A stretch of DNA of 36,892 nt from Rikenellaceae bacterium (lineage in GTDB: Bacteria > Bacteroidota > Bacteroidia > Bacteroidales > Rikenellaceae), in NCBI GenBank assembly GCA_031256675.1, contig JAIRQC010000082.1:1-36892 (forward strand), read 5' to 3'. Shown here piece by piece: positions 7,908-15,180 of the stretch. A program made the position numbers and the translations under genes. Below the pieces are notes generated by a model, which did no database searches, had not been told where the DNA came from, and saw only the letters and a list, made by a program, of their open reading frames with translations. Numbering within the stretch: the stretch's first letter is position 1; each line of letters opens with the position of its first letter.

Positions 7908-9216
7908 TGAAGATCTGGTGGCCGGGGTGGCTGCCGAATTGGGTATCACCGATCTGGCCTCGGCGACCATCGGGCAGGCTGTCCTCGACGCCATGTCGTT
8001 GCAGCAGAGGACGGGCACGGGTTTTGTGCGTATGGATCAGGGGGTTCCGGGGCTGGAGCCGTCGATCGTCGGGCGGCGGGCCGAACAGCAGGCTCTCAAG
8101 GACAATATCGCCGCCATATACCCTCCGGCAGAGGGGATTGCCGAGCTCAAAAACGAAAGTTCGCGCTTCGTCAAGGCATTTTTGAATTTGGAGGTCTCGC
8201 CGGCAGGGTGCATTCCGGTAACGGGCTCCGTGACAGGCTCGTTCGGGGCCTTCGTGATGTGTTGCCAGTGCACGCCGGGCCGCGATACGGTGCTGTTCAT
8301 TGACCCGGGCTTCCCGATCCAGAAGTCGCAGCTCAGGGTGCTGGGCTACCCGTGGGAGAGTTTCGACATTTACGAATATCGCGGCGAGCGGCTGCGCGCC
8401 AAGCTCGAAGAGTATCTCTCGACGGGGCGCATATCGTCGATCATCTACTCCAACCCCAACAACCCGGCATGGATCTGCCTCGCCGAGCCGGAGCTGCGCA
8501 TCATCGGCGAGCTGGCCACAAAGTACGACGTTATCGTGCTCGAAGACCTCGCCTACTTCGCAATGGATTTCCGGCGCGACCTGGGACGTCCCTTCCGCCC
8601 GCCGTACCAGGCCACCGTGGCGCGCTACACCGACAACTACATCCTGTTTCTGTCCGCCTCCAAGATATTCAGCTACGCCGGACAGCGCTCGGCGGTGACC
8701 GTCGTCTCCGACAGGCTCTACGCTCGCCGCTTCCCCGCGCTTGCCGAGCGTTACGGCGGCCTCGGCGAGTTCGGGAACGTCATGACCAACGCCGTGCTCT
8801 ACATGATAACCTCCGGTTCGACCCACTCCACGCAGTTCGGCCTGGCCGCCATGCTCCGCGAAGCCGTCGACGGGCGTCTCGACTTCCGCGCCCACACCAG
8901 CGAGTATGCCCGTCGGGCAGGGCTCATGAAGCAGGCTTTCCTGCGCAACGGGTTCCACATAGTTTACGATCGCGACCTCGACGAGGAGATCTCGGACGGA
9001 TTCTTCTTCTCGGTCGGCTACCCGGGCCTCAGCAGCCGCGAGCTTATGGTCGAGCTGATATATTACGGCATAAGCTCCATATCGCTCCACACCACGGGCA
9101 GCCTCCGGCAGGGAATCCGCGCCTGCTCCTCCCGCATGACCGACGACCAACTCGCACTGCTCGACGAGCGGCTGCAGGCATTCAACGAAGACCACGGGCG
9201 AAGGGGAGGTAATTAG
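7891..9216 (+). CDS. PLP-dependent class I/II aminotransferase (probably aromatic)
   Basis: This 441-residue fold-type I aminotransferase has the PLP-binding Asn/Asp region (SNPNNPAWIC, then VLEDLAYFAMDF). The Schiff-base lysine is Lys258 in LSASKIFSYAGQR, and an Arg-containing C-terminal domain follows. Because it is embedded with iorAB and near paaK, I infer it interconverts aromatic amino acids and their arylpyruvates; specificity cannot be read from the sequence. The start could be ATG 7879 or ATG 7891. I prefer 7891 because AGGA sits 5-8 bases upstream and the protein then begins MARIFNED. A hairpin terminator follows within 45 bp. Confidence 0.87.
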   Translation: MARIFNEDLVAGVAAELGITDLASATIGQAVLDAMSLQQRTGTGFVRMDQGVPGLEPSIVGRRAEQQALKDNIAAIYPPAEGIAELKNESSRFVKAFLNLEVSPAGCIPVTGSVTGSFGAFVMCCQCTPGRDTVLFIDPGFPIQKSQLRVLGYPWESFDIYEYRGERLRAKLEEYLSTGRISSIIYSNPNNPAWICLAEPELRIIGELATKYDVIVLEDLAYFAMDFRRDLGRPFRPPYQATVARYTDNYILFLSASKIFSYAGQRSAVTVVSDRLYARRFPALAERYGGLGEFGNVMTNAVLYMITSGSTHSTQFGLAAMLREAVDGRLDFRAHTSEYARRAGLMKQAFLRNGFHIVYDRDLDEEISDGFFFSVGYPGLSSRELMVELIYYGISSISLHTTGSLRQGIRACSSRMTDDQLALLDERLQAFNEDHGRRGGN

Positions 9217-9221
9217 TTTGG

Positions 9222-9260
9222 CCCCGCAGGCGGCAGATGGCCTCCGCCCACGGGGTTTTT
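9222..9260 (+). terminator. Rho-independent terminator after the ior-aminotransferase operon
   Basis: CCCCG (9222-9226) and GGCGG (9229-9233) pair with CCGCC (9244-9248) and CGGGG (9251-9255), with a CA/CA internal loop, followed by TTTTT (9256-9260). It ends the iorA-iorB-aminotransferase transcript 6 bp after the stop codon and separates it from paaK. Confidence 0.75.
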
Positions 9261-9474
9261 GTCCGCTGATACGGACGGATTTTCTTTCCGCTGCGCGCGG
9301 GGCGGTTCTTTTCGCGGCGAAGAGGCGAATCGCCTCGAATAGGCGAGGATCCGCCGAGGCGCGAAAAAGCGTGAAAAAATCAGCGCGGCGAGGAGGCGTT
9401 AAGAAAATTGGCAAACCGAAATTTAACCCTCGCGCCGACGATTTTAGCTTTTGTCGCGCAGGCGCGGCTTTTGA

Positions 9475-9498
9475 TGACTTTTGGCCGGCCAAAAGTCA
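9475..9498. repeat. Perfect 24-bp palindrome
   Basis: TGACTTTTGGCC is immediately followed by its exact reverse complement, GGCCAAAAGTCA, with no loop. No T-run follows on either strand, so it is not a standard terminator. Zero-loop symmetry suits a dimeric-protein site or a repeat element better than an RNA hairpin. Confidence 0.8.
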
Positions 9499-9610
9499 CA
9501 AGAGAAGCCTCCACATCGCCAGATGTGAAAATGTTACACCCTGTGGGCGGAGGCTCACAAAACGCCCCGTGTACAGCGGGGAAAAATCCAGTCCGCGCCA
9601 GCGGGCAAAG

Positions 9611-9740
9611 AACTTCGGCTTTGCGGAGCAAAGTCGGCAGAGAGCAGCCGCCGGATGCGGAGGGCTGCTCTCGCGTGGCTCGAACGCCCCCCGCCGGCCG
9701 CGGGCTGAAAGGAGGCGTCGAAAACCGCCCCGCGCAACGA
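9611..9740 (-). repeat. Dispersed intergenic repeat, copy A
   Basis: This segment matches, in inverted orientation, the two repeats between the RND pump and tolC genes. Shared blocks are TTGCGGAGCAAAGTCGGCAG (one base different in the other copies), GCGGAGGGCTGCTCT, and a terminal CGGGC-GAAAACCG stretch. It is more diverged than the other two copies are from each other. Strand is given relative to the copies at 19677 and 19869, which read plus. Confidence 0.65.
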
Positions 9741-9778
9741 AAAAAACCGGATTGAACGAGCAAAAAAACAAAAATATC

Positions 9779-11077
9779 ATGATCTGGAACGAACCGATGG
9801 AGTGTATGCCTCGCGAGGAGTTGCGCAGGTTGCAGGGCGAGCGGCTGCGGGCGACGGTGGAGCGGGTTTATCACGGCACGCCGTTTTATCGCCGCAAGAT
9901 GCAGGCGGCAGGCGTCGCGCCCGACGATATAAGATATGCCGAAGATGTTGTGAAGCTGCCCTTTACGACCAAAGACGACCTGCGCGACAACTATCCCTAC
10001 GGGCTGTTCGCCGCGCCGATGAGCCAGATCGTGCGGCTGCACGCCTCGTCGGGCACTACCGGCAACCCGACGGTGGTGGGCTATACGCGGTGCGACCTGC
10101 AAGCGTGGGCCGAGATGGTGGCGCGTGCGCTGACGGCCTACGGAGCTTCGGGCGACGACATATTTTCGGTGGCTTACGGTTACGGGCTGTTCACCGGCGG
10201 GCTGGGGCTGCACTACGGCGTAGAACACCTGGGCGGGGTGGTGATACCGATGTCGAGCGGCAACACCCGCAAGCAGGTTCAGCTGATGCGCGACTTCGGC
10301 CCGACGGGGCTGGCCTGCACCCCCTCCTACGCCCTCTATCTCGGCGAGGCGATGCGCGACAGCGGCTATCCACGCAGCGATTTCAGGTTGCGTATCGGAG
10401 CTTTCGGGGCCGAACCGTGGAGCGAGGGGATGCGCGCCGAGATCGAGCAACTGCTGGGTATCAAGGCCTACGACATTTACGGCCTGAGCGAGATCATGGG
10501 GCCCGGCGTGAGCCACGAGTGCCAGTATCAGCACGGTTCGCACATTCACGAAGACCATTTCATAGCTGAGATCATCGACCCGCAGACGCTCGAACCGCTG
10601 CCCCACGGCGTTCCAGGCGAACTGGTATTCACCACCATAACCAAAGAGGGGCTGCCGCTGTTGCGCTACCGCACCAAAGACCTCACAAGCCTCATCGCCG
10701 ACCCGTGTCCCTGCGGCCGCACCAGCCTGCGCATGTCGCGCATCACCGGACGCAGCGACGACATGCTCATCATCCGCGGCGTGAATGTCTTCCCGTCGCA
10801 GGTCGAGAGCGTGCTGCTCGAAATGGCCGAATTTACCCCCCACTACCTGATAGTCGTCGACCGCGTAAACAATCTCGACATTATGCAGGTTCAGGTCGAG
10901 GTCGGCCCCGAACACTTCTCCGACGAGATGAGCGCGATGATCGAGCTTAAAAAGCGTCTGACCCACCGTTTGCAAAGCGTGCTCGGGATAGCGGCCGACG
11001 TGCGCCTGGTCGAGCCAAACACCATCGCCCGCAGCGAAGGCAAAGCCAGGCGGGTCGTCGACAACAGAAAGCTATAA
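9779..11077 (+). CDS. paaK: Phenylacetate-CoA ligase family protein
   Basis: This enzyme ligates CoA to phenylacetate or another arylacetate using ATP. The 432-residue protein is of typical PaaK length. It has the AMP-binding P-loop SSGTTGNP (about residues 90-97), the substrate-site region DIYGLSEIMGPGV, the RTKDLT motif, and a C-terminal AMP-binding domain ending with the conserved Lys region (NTIARSEGKARRV). A 619-codon open frame exists, but the family N-terminus aligns with ATG 9779. With the upstream iorAB and aminotransferase it forms a route between arylacetates and aromatic amino acids, running in either direction. It is separated from them by a terminator and a 500-bp repeat-rich spacer, so it may have its own promoter. 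Confidence 0.93.
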   Translation: MIWNEPMECMPREELRRLQGERLRATVERVYHGTPFYRRKMQAAGVAPDDIRYAEDVVKLPFTTKDDLRDNYPYGLFAAPMSQIVRLHASSGTTGNPTVVGYTRCDLQAWAEMVARALTAYGASGDDIFSVAYGYGLFTGGLGLHYGVEHLGGVVIPMSSGNTRKQVQLMRDFGPTGLACTPSYALYLGEAMRDSGYPRSDFRLRIGAFGAEPWSEGMRAEIEQLLGIKAYDIYGLSEIMGPGVSHECQYQHGSHIHEDHFIAEIIDPQTLEPLPHGVPGELVFTTITKEGLPLLRYRTKDLTSLIADPCPCGRTSLRMSRITGRSDDMLIIRGVNVFPSQVESVLLEMAEFTPHYLIVVDRVNNLDIMQVQVEVGPEHFSDEMSAMIELKKRLTHRLQSVLGIAADVRLVEPNTIARSEGKARRVVDNRKL

Positions 11078-11103
11078 GTTCGGATTTCCCGCGCCAAGAC
11101 AGA

Positions 11104-11262
11104 CCCTTAGCCGCCCATCGTGAACGTAGTACCCTGCGAGGCGGTGAACTGGTCGGCGATGGTTATTTTTTGGCCGGCCTGCATTATCAGGGCGGCGCTG
11201 TTGACGGCGGCATTTGTCCCTGCGGCCAATCACCTGCCGGCGACGTTTGCCGAGGCTGCCAA
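11104..11262 (-). pseudogene. Remnant of a protein 3' end, in frame after the lipoprotein stop
   Basis: After the lipoprotein's TGA the same frame reads 10 codons, a second TGA, and then about 40 open codons ending in a TAA near 11109. The last part reads ALIMQAGQKITIADQF and then TASQGTTFTMGG. This resembles the AG-x-I-x-(L/I)-x-x-x-F-x-A-x-x-G-x-x-F tail found on many Bacteroidetes surface proteins. The two TGA-containing units (LAASANVAGR-stop and LAAGTNAAVNS) look like a 33-bp tandem duplication. I read this as decayed coding sequence, not a functional extension. Confidence 0.4.
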
Positions 11263-11769
11263 TCACCAGTCGGAGGTTGAGACCGACAGCGTTACATCGG
11301 CGTTGACGGGCAGCGCGGGGGTCAATGCCGCCGTTCGCCAAAGCGGAGCCTCGTATGTATCAACAAGGGCGAGATTCACCCTGAAAAGCCATTTGCCGTT
11401 GTCTATATCGGGCAACTCTTTCGTTATTGAGGCTATGCCATAGTTCGCTCTGCCTTCGACCAGCACAAGCGAATACTTTGCAAAGTCGATCTCCGTCGGA
11501 GCGCTCTCCTGCGTCTTAAAACAGCTGTAAAAGTCATCCAACGAGCGAATGACATACATGTCGCCTCTGCCTCTGCCTCTGCCTCCACTAATCCACGGCC
11601 ATGCGTCGTTCACGGCATAGTCCGTTATGACAACATTTTTGGCCACATCCGTTGTTCCGTCTGCTTTCGTCAAATTATCCGCAAGGGCATTCTCGACATT
11701 CTCATTGGCGCTGCAACTCAAAAGCAGGCACGCCAGCGCCGCCTGCGCTATTGTTTTTGTATTTACCAT
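11263..11769 (-). CDS. Small lipoprotein, PrcB-like
   Basis: The 168-residue product has a lipoprotein signal peptide with lipobox LLLSC at about residues 15-19, so it should be anchored in the envelope. The central and C-terminal part (about residues 80-165: FAKYSLVLVEGRANYGIAS, later WRTAALTPALPVNADVTLSV) has the strand pattern I associate with PrcB-C-like Bacteroidetes lipoproteins; that assignment is tentative. Residues GGRGRGRGD are encoded by a four-unit hexamer repeat (11563-11586). The gene is convergent with paaK and monocistronic. Function unknown. Confidence 0.7.
   Translation of the reverse strand: MVNTKTIAQAALACLLLSCSANENVENALADNLTKADGTTDVAKNVVITDYAVNDAWPWISGGRGRGRGDMYVIRSLDDFYSCFKTQESAPTEIDFAKYSLVLVEGRANYGIASITKELPDIDNGKWLFRVNLALVDTYEAPLWRTAALTPALPVNADVTLSVSTSDW
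11563..11586. repeat. Hexamer microsatellite GCCTCT x4 inside the lipoprotein gene
   Basis: Three perfect GCCTCT units and a fourth with one change encode RG repeats on the minus strand. Slippage would add or remove two residues without changing frame. Confidence 0.75.
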
Positions 11770-11783
11770 TCCTTATCGGAACG

Positions 11784-11945
11784 CTACAAAAACCGTGCCT
11801 GATGCAAGGCAAAGTCAGATGGGCCGTCGACGGCGACAATGTCAGGCAATACACGCTCTACGTCTTGGGTATGAAAGCCAAACTCACGAGCAGTAGCAGG
11901 ATGAACTTTTTCGTAGCAGTAATTTTTATCCGTTAATTTTTTGCA
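11784..11945 (-). pseudogene. Possible fragment of a peptidase S74 / endosialidase-chaperone domain
   Basis: One minus frame upstream of the lipoprotein reads AREFGFHTQDVERVLPDIVA before a TAG at 11784-11786. This resembles the core of the S74 intramolecular chaperone domain (F-G-(F/L)-x-A-Q-(D/E)-V-x-x-V-(L/F)-P-(D/E)-(L/I)-V) found at the ends of phage tail-spike and surface proteins. There is no start codon and the sequence after the core does not continue the domain. It overlaps a candidate -7 element for the lipoprotein. Confidence 0.35.
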
Positions 11946-11951
11946 AAGATA
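11944..11951 (-). promoter_or_regulatory. Candidate -7 element upstream of the lipoprotein gene
   Basis: CAAAGATA on the plus strand gives TATCTTTG on the minus strand, matching TAnnTTTG. It would give a ~170-nt leader. No -33 box at the right spacing. Confidence 0.35.
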
Positions 11952-12097
11952 TATTTTTTATTTCCAAAATTTTTGCGTTTTTTACCTAAGGGCGTATTTG
12001 TTTTTGCTGTCGATGCCATATGCCCGTGCAAACGCCATATCGGGCGCCGAGATAAAATATTGATTGTAATGCTGTTAATCTGCATCGTCAAATGGCT

Positions 12098-12140
12098 GTC
12101 ACTGCGAGGAAGCGAGGTGGCGATGGCCCGAAGCAATGAC
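12098..12140. repeat. Imperfect palindromic intergenic repeat (GTCAyTGC...GCAATGAC)
   Basis: The 43-bp stretch starts GTCACTGC and ends GCAATGAC, with GCGAGG/AAGCGAGG-type internal blocks. This is the form of a widespread bacterial intergenic repeat whose ends read GTCATTGCGAG. It lies between the lipoprotein and rpmE2 in a region (11946-12194) where I see no gene. Confidence 0.5.
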
Positions 12141-12194
12141 GGCTGTGGCATTCAATGAATGAATAAGGATTGCAACAACGCGATGATGTCGAAC

Positions 12195-12222
12195 AAAAAA
12201 AGCCTCCCCGAAACGGGAGGCT
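12195..12222 (-). terminator. Rho-independent terminator of rpmE2
   Basis: AGCCTCCC (12201-12208) pairs with GGGAGGCT (12215-12222) around a 6-nt loop. On the minus strand the hairpin is followed by a run of seven T (12195-12201). It lies about 48 bp after the rpmE2 stop. Confidence 0.9.
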
Positions 12223-12269
12223 GTGTTGTCGAACGCGCCCCGCGCCTTTGGGCGGCGAGGGCCGGACAT

Positions 12270-12539
12270 TTACTTTGCGGCGTTCTTCTTATCGTAATGT
12301 TTCTGATAGCGGCTCATAAACTTATCTACGCGACCTGCCGTATCGACCAACTTCATCTTTCCTGTGTAGAACGGGTGAGAAGTGTTCGAAATCTCCATCT
12401 TGTACGCGGGATAGGTTTGGCCGTCTACTTCGATGGTCTCTTTTGTCTGTACGGCCGACCTGCACAGAAACACGTGGTCGTTCGACATGTCTTTGAACGC
12501 CACCAAACGATAATTCTCCGGATGAATTCCCTTTTTCAT
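12270..12539 (-). CDS. rpmE2: 50S ribosomal protein L31, type B
   Basis: This 89-residue large-subunit protein begins MKKGIHPENYRLVAFKDMSN and continues with the conserved ISNTSHPFYTGKMKLVDTAGRVDKF block (cited in two parts: SNTSHPFYTG and VDTAGRVDKF). It has the long linker of the type B (C-minus) form and lacks the CxxC zinc ligands of type A. The upstream in-frame ATG (12569) would add 10 residues not in the family and would lie within the promoter. The gene stands alone with a good promoter and terminator. Confidence 0.96.
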   Translation of the reverse strand: MKKGIHPENYRLVAFKDMSNDHVFLCRSAVQTKETIEVDGQTYPAYKMEISNTSHPFYTGKMKLVDTAGRVDKFMSRYQKHYDKKNAAK

Positions 12540-12566
12540 ACCTTGTCTCGTTTTTGTTTCAGACGG

Positions 12567-12596
12567 CAAATATAACTATTATTTTCGGATAACCAA
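12567..12596 (-). promoter_or_regulatory. rpmE2 promoter
   Basis: On the minus strand TATATTTG (plus 12567-12574) matches TAnnTTTG, and TTGG (plus 12593-12596) lies 18 bp upstream as a -33-like box. The position, about 28 bp before the ATG, fits. Confidence 0.6.
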
Positions 12597-12599
12597 CCC

Positions 12600-13310
12600 T
12601 CCGCGCCAAACATTTTTTATATTGACCGGCTTTATTGATCATTAAGCCGCATTTCCCAGGCTCACAGACGGGGTGTGTGAGGCCGATTATGTCGCGAAAC
12701 CTTAGGCTAACGACAGCCCTCCTTCTATGTTACTTCGGTTTTTCAGTCTTGCGAGACCCGAATCCGGTTATGCCAACTTGAACGAAGTTTTCCATGTTGC
12801 CCCAAGCGCAGTCGAAGGGCTTACCAATGCACAGAGGCAGATGCTTCGGCTACGCTTCGTTTCACTCGACATGATATAAATTAATTCGCTCTGTTCAGCA
12901 TGACATTGCTTCGAGCCTCTACTTTGTTCTTGCAATGCTATAGAGTGGATAGGCGGTTCGCTCTCTCATTGATTAAGAAAGCGGAAGGCATAAATGGATA
13001 TGCAACGCAAAAACATTACTTGCAGGTTTGTTTACTTGAAAAATATTCATCGCAATATCAATATTTTGTGCCAGACATGTTGCTTTTGCATAAAATCAAC
13101 TTCCCACGACTATTTCTATGGTTTTATGCAAGCATTTGCCGTTTTTCAACCCCAGTGTTTGCATAAAACATAAAAATACTTCGAGGAAAAGCAACGCCGA
13201 CAGAGAACTAAAGCAGCATCTAATCCGACAGATAGAAATAGCGTTGACAGGACCTATCTGGTTTTATATTAAAAATTTAACATATTTATTAAGCAATTAT
13301 TCCTTTTTAT
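12600..13310. other. 700-bp stretch without a convincing gene
   Basis: The left half has TCGAAG/CTTCG-rich repeats (around 12800-12900) of a kind common in Bacteroidetes intergenic DNA, and a weak hairpin at 12659-12690 (GGCTCACA...TGTGTGAGGCC). The right half (12900-13310) is AT-rich. An 88-codon ORF at 12900-13166 has no recognisable domain and an odd composition, so I do not call it. Three copies of TTGCATAAAA (one inverted) lie at 13086-13168. Confidence 0.55.
13086..13168. repeat. Three TTGCATAAAA motifs at ~36-bp spacing
   Basis: TTGCATAAAA occurs at 13086-13095 and 13159-13168, and its reverse complement TTTTATGCAA at 13122-13131. Start-to-start spacings are 36 and 37 bp. The block ends about 147 bp before the efflux operon -7 element. 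Regulatory role is speculative. Confidence 0.5.
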
Positions 13311-13314
13311 TTTC

Positions 13315-13322
13315 TACATTTG
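13315..13322 (+). promoter_or_regulatory. -7 element for the efflux operon
   Basis: TACATTTG matches TAnnTTTG and lies 22 bp before the adaptor ATG. The sequence upstream is very AT-rich, but a TTTG -33 box is not obvious. Confidence 0.5.
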
Positions 13323-13344
13323 CAGGTTAACATGCCGCAAGATT

Positions 13345-14448
13345 ATGAAACACAGAAGGAGGATTGTTGTAATAGTGATCGCATTGCTGGTCGTTGCGGG
13401 CGCGGCGGTGGTGTATAATCTGTTCGTGGTCAAGCATATGCCCGACGAGAAAGATATTGCCGGAAGCCGTCCGCCGCAGGAGGCCAAAGGCGGCAAAGGG
13501 GGTGGGCGCGCGGTGCCGGTCGAGATCTTCATCGCCGATTACGAGCGTATCGACGACGGCATTAACGTCTCCGGCACGCTGCTGCCCAATGAGACGGTTG
13601 ACATAGCCAGCGAAACATCGGGTAAGATCGACAGGATATTTTTTCAGGAGGGCAGTCGGGTGAAGGGGGGCGCGGTGCTGGTCAAGGTCAACGACGACGA
13701 CCTGCAAGCGCAGTTCAAACGTGCTCAGTTTCAGGCCACGATGCTCAAAGAGAAGCTCGACCGCAGCCGCATCCTGCTCGAAAAGGACGCTATCAGCCGC
13801 GAGGCTTTCGACCAGGTCGAGACCGATTACAACGTGCTGATGGCCGACATCCAGCTGCTAAAAGTGCGCATAGACAAGACCGAAATCAAGGCCCCGTTCG
13901 ACGGGGTGATCGGTTTCCGGCAGGTGGCGCAGGGCAGCTACCTCCAACCGGGAACGCTGGTGGCGAGGCTGGTGGACGAGTCGATACTCAAACTCGAATT
14001 TTCGTTCCCCGAACACTATTACGGCGTGATGACTGTCGGTACCGACGTCGCCTTCTCCATCCAAGACGAGACGGGCTTTTACTCCCCTGACATTCACCGT
14101 GCCCGCATCTATGCCATCGACCCGCAAACCGACCGGCTTCACCAGATCGTCGCGCGCGCCCTCTACGACAATACCTCGTATCGCCTGCTGCCCGGAATGA
14201 TGACCAAGATCACCATCGGTCGCAAATCGGGAAACTACATTCAGATACCCACCGAGGCCATTGTGCCGTTGCAGGAGGGGATGAAGGTGTGGGTCGTGCG
14301 CGACGGGAAGGCGGTGTCGCAGCCCGTCGAGACCGGACTGCGCAAGGAATCCCGAATATCCGTCGTCAAAGGGCTCGTCGAGGGCGACTCGGTCATCATA
14401 ACAGGCCTGCTCCAACTCAAAGAGGGGGCAACAGTGCAAATCAATTGA
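13345..14448 (+). CDS. RND efflux periplasmic adaptor (MFP / HlyD family)
   Basis: The adaptor links an inner-membrane RND pump to a TolC-type outer-membrane channel. The 367-residue protein has an N-terminal membrane anchor (IVVIVIALLVVAGAAVVY, about residues 6-23). A biotinyl-lipoyl half-motif follows (ETVDIASETSGKIDRIFF...GSRVKGGAVLVKVND), then a helical hairpin (about 110-155), the second lipoyl half (IKAPFDGVIGFRQVAQGSYL), a beta-barrel and a C-terminal membrane-proximal domain. No lipobox Cys is present, so it is anchored by its transmembrane segment or a cleaved signal. The pump and channel genes that should follow directly are separated from it by a 2-kb restriction-modification island. 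Confidence 0.92.
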   Translation: MKHRRRIVVIVIALLVVAGAAVVYNLFVVKHMPDEKDIAGSRPPQEAKGGKGGGRAVPVEIFIADYERIDDGINVSGTLLPNETVDIASETSGKIDRIFFQEGSRVKGGAVLVKVNDDDLQAQFKRAQFQATMLKEKLDRSRILLEKDAISREAFDQVETDYNVLMADIQLLKVRIDKTEIKAPFDGVIGFRQVAQGSYLQPGTLVARLVDESILKLEFSFPEHYYGVMTVGTDVAFSIQDETGFYSPDIHRARIYAIDPQTDRLHQIVARALYDNTSYRLLPGMMTKITIGRKSGNYIQIPTEAIVPLQEGMKVWVVRDGKAVSQPVETGLRKESRISVVKGLVEGDSVIITGLLQLKEGATVQIN

Positions 14449-14469
14449 GAATTTGTAACGTTATAAGTT

Positions 14470-15177
14470 ATGGCAGCGATAAGATTTATAGACCTTTTCT
14501 GCGGTATCGGCGGCTTTCGGGTGGCGATGGACGAAGTGTGTAATGATAATGGGGTAAAGCCCGAATGCGTATTCTCGTCAGACATAGACCGATACTGCCA
14601 GGATAGTTATGAGGTTAACTTTGGCCATCGTCCGCATGGAGATATAACCATGATCGACCCCGACTCGATCCCCGACCACGACGTATTGTTTGCCGGATTT
14701 CCTTGTCAGCCGTTCAGCATCATCGGTCAAATGAAAGGATTTGAAGACACGCGAGGCACTTTATTCTTTTATATTGCCAATATTCTGAAATGTAAACAGC
14801 CAAAGGCGTTTATATTGGAAAACGTTAAGCAGTTGACCGGGCATAATGGAGGACAGACCCTGAAAGTTATTATTAAAACGCTACTGGATTTGGGTTACAA
14901 TGTCAGGTACAGCGTTTTAAATGCACTTGACTATGGCTTGCCTCAAAAGAGAGAGCGTATTATCATCGTCGGGCATAAAGAGAAAGTGCCGTTTAATTTT
15001 CCTACGCCGATCAGACCGCTTAAGCCCCTTCACAGCATATTGGAGGAAACGGTAGATAAGCGATACTACGCCTCGGATTATATACGCCAAAAAAGACATG
15101 ACGCGCATAAGTCGGCATATAAACTTTCGATATGGCACGAAAACAGGTCAGGCAATAATTATAAATTAGCAGCCTGA
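14470..15177 (+). pseudogene. DNA (cytosine-5) methyltransferase, C-terminally truncated
   Basis: The 235 residues contain C5-methyltransferase motif I (FIDLFCGIGGFR, 6-17), motif IV with catalytic Cys79 (FPCQPFS), motif VI (Glu117-Asn-Val) and motif VIII (QKRERI, 159-164). The chain stops at about residue 235, just after SIWHENRSGN, inside the target-recognition region. Motifs IX and X (the RLTPRE...LQGFP and GNAV-type segments) are missing, and I find no continuation in any frame before the next gene starts 3 bp later. Full-length relatives are usually 330-420 residues. Motif X helps form the SAM pocket, so activity is doubtful. Base composition is clearly more AT-rich than flanking genes, indicating acquisition by transfer. 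Confidence 0.8.
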
Positions 15178-15180
15178 ATT

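Larger units (their letters stand above)
9261..9778. other. Repeat- and palindrome-rich spacer before paaK
   Basis: This GC-rich stretch contains no recognisable gene, although one frame is open through it into paaK. It holds a 7-bp inverted repeat (GAGGCGA/TCGCCTC, 322-336 of the 9 kb block, i.e. 9322-9336), a 24-bp perfect palindrome (9475-9498), and a ~130-bp copy of a dispersed repeat (9611-9740). I see no convincing TAnnTTTG element immediately before paaK. Confidence 0.6.

Noticed and set aside
11840-11911. Signal-peptide-like frame (KKFILLLLVSLAF) upstream of the lipoprotein
   Set aside because: It starts with ACG and meets a stop after about 20 codons; the S74-like reading of the same DNA is more convincing.
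12659-12690. Small structured RNA from GGCTCACA/TGTGTGAGGCC hairpin
   Set aside because: The stem is imperfect and no promoter or terminator frames it.
12900-13166. 88-codon ORF upstream of the efflux operon
   Set aside because: No domain, no promoter match and unlikely composition; treated as intergenic.
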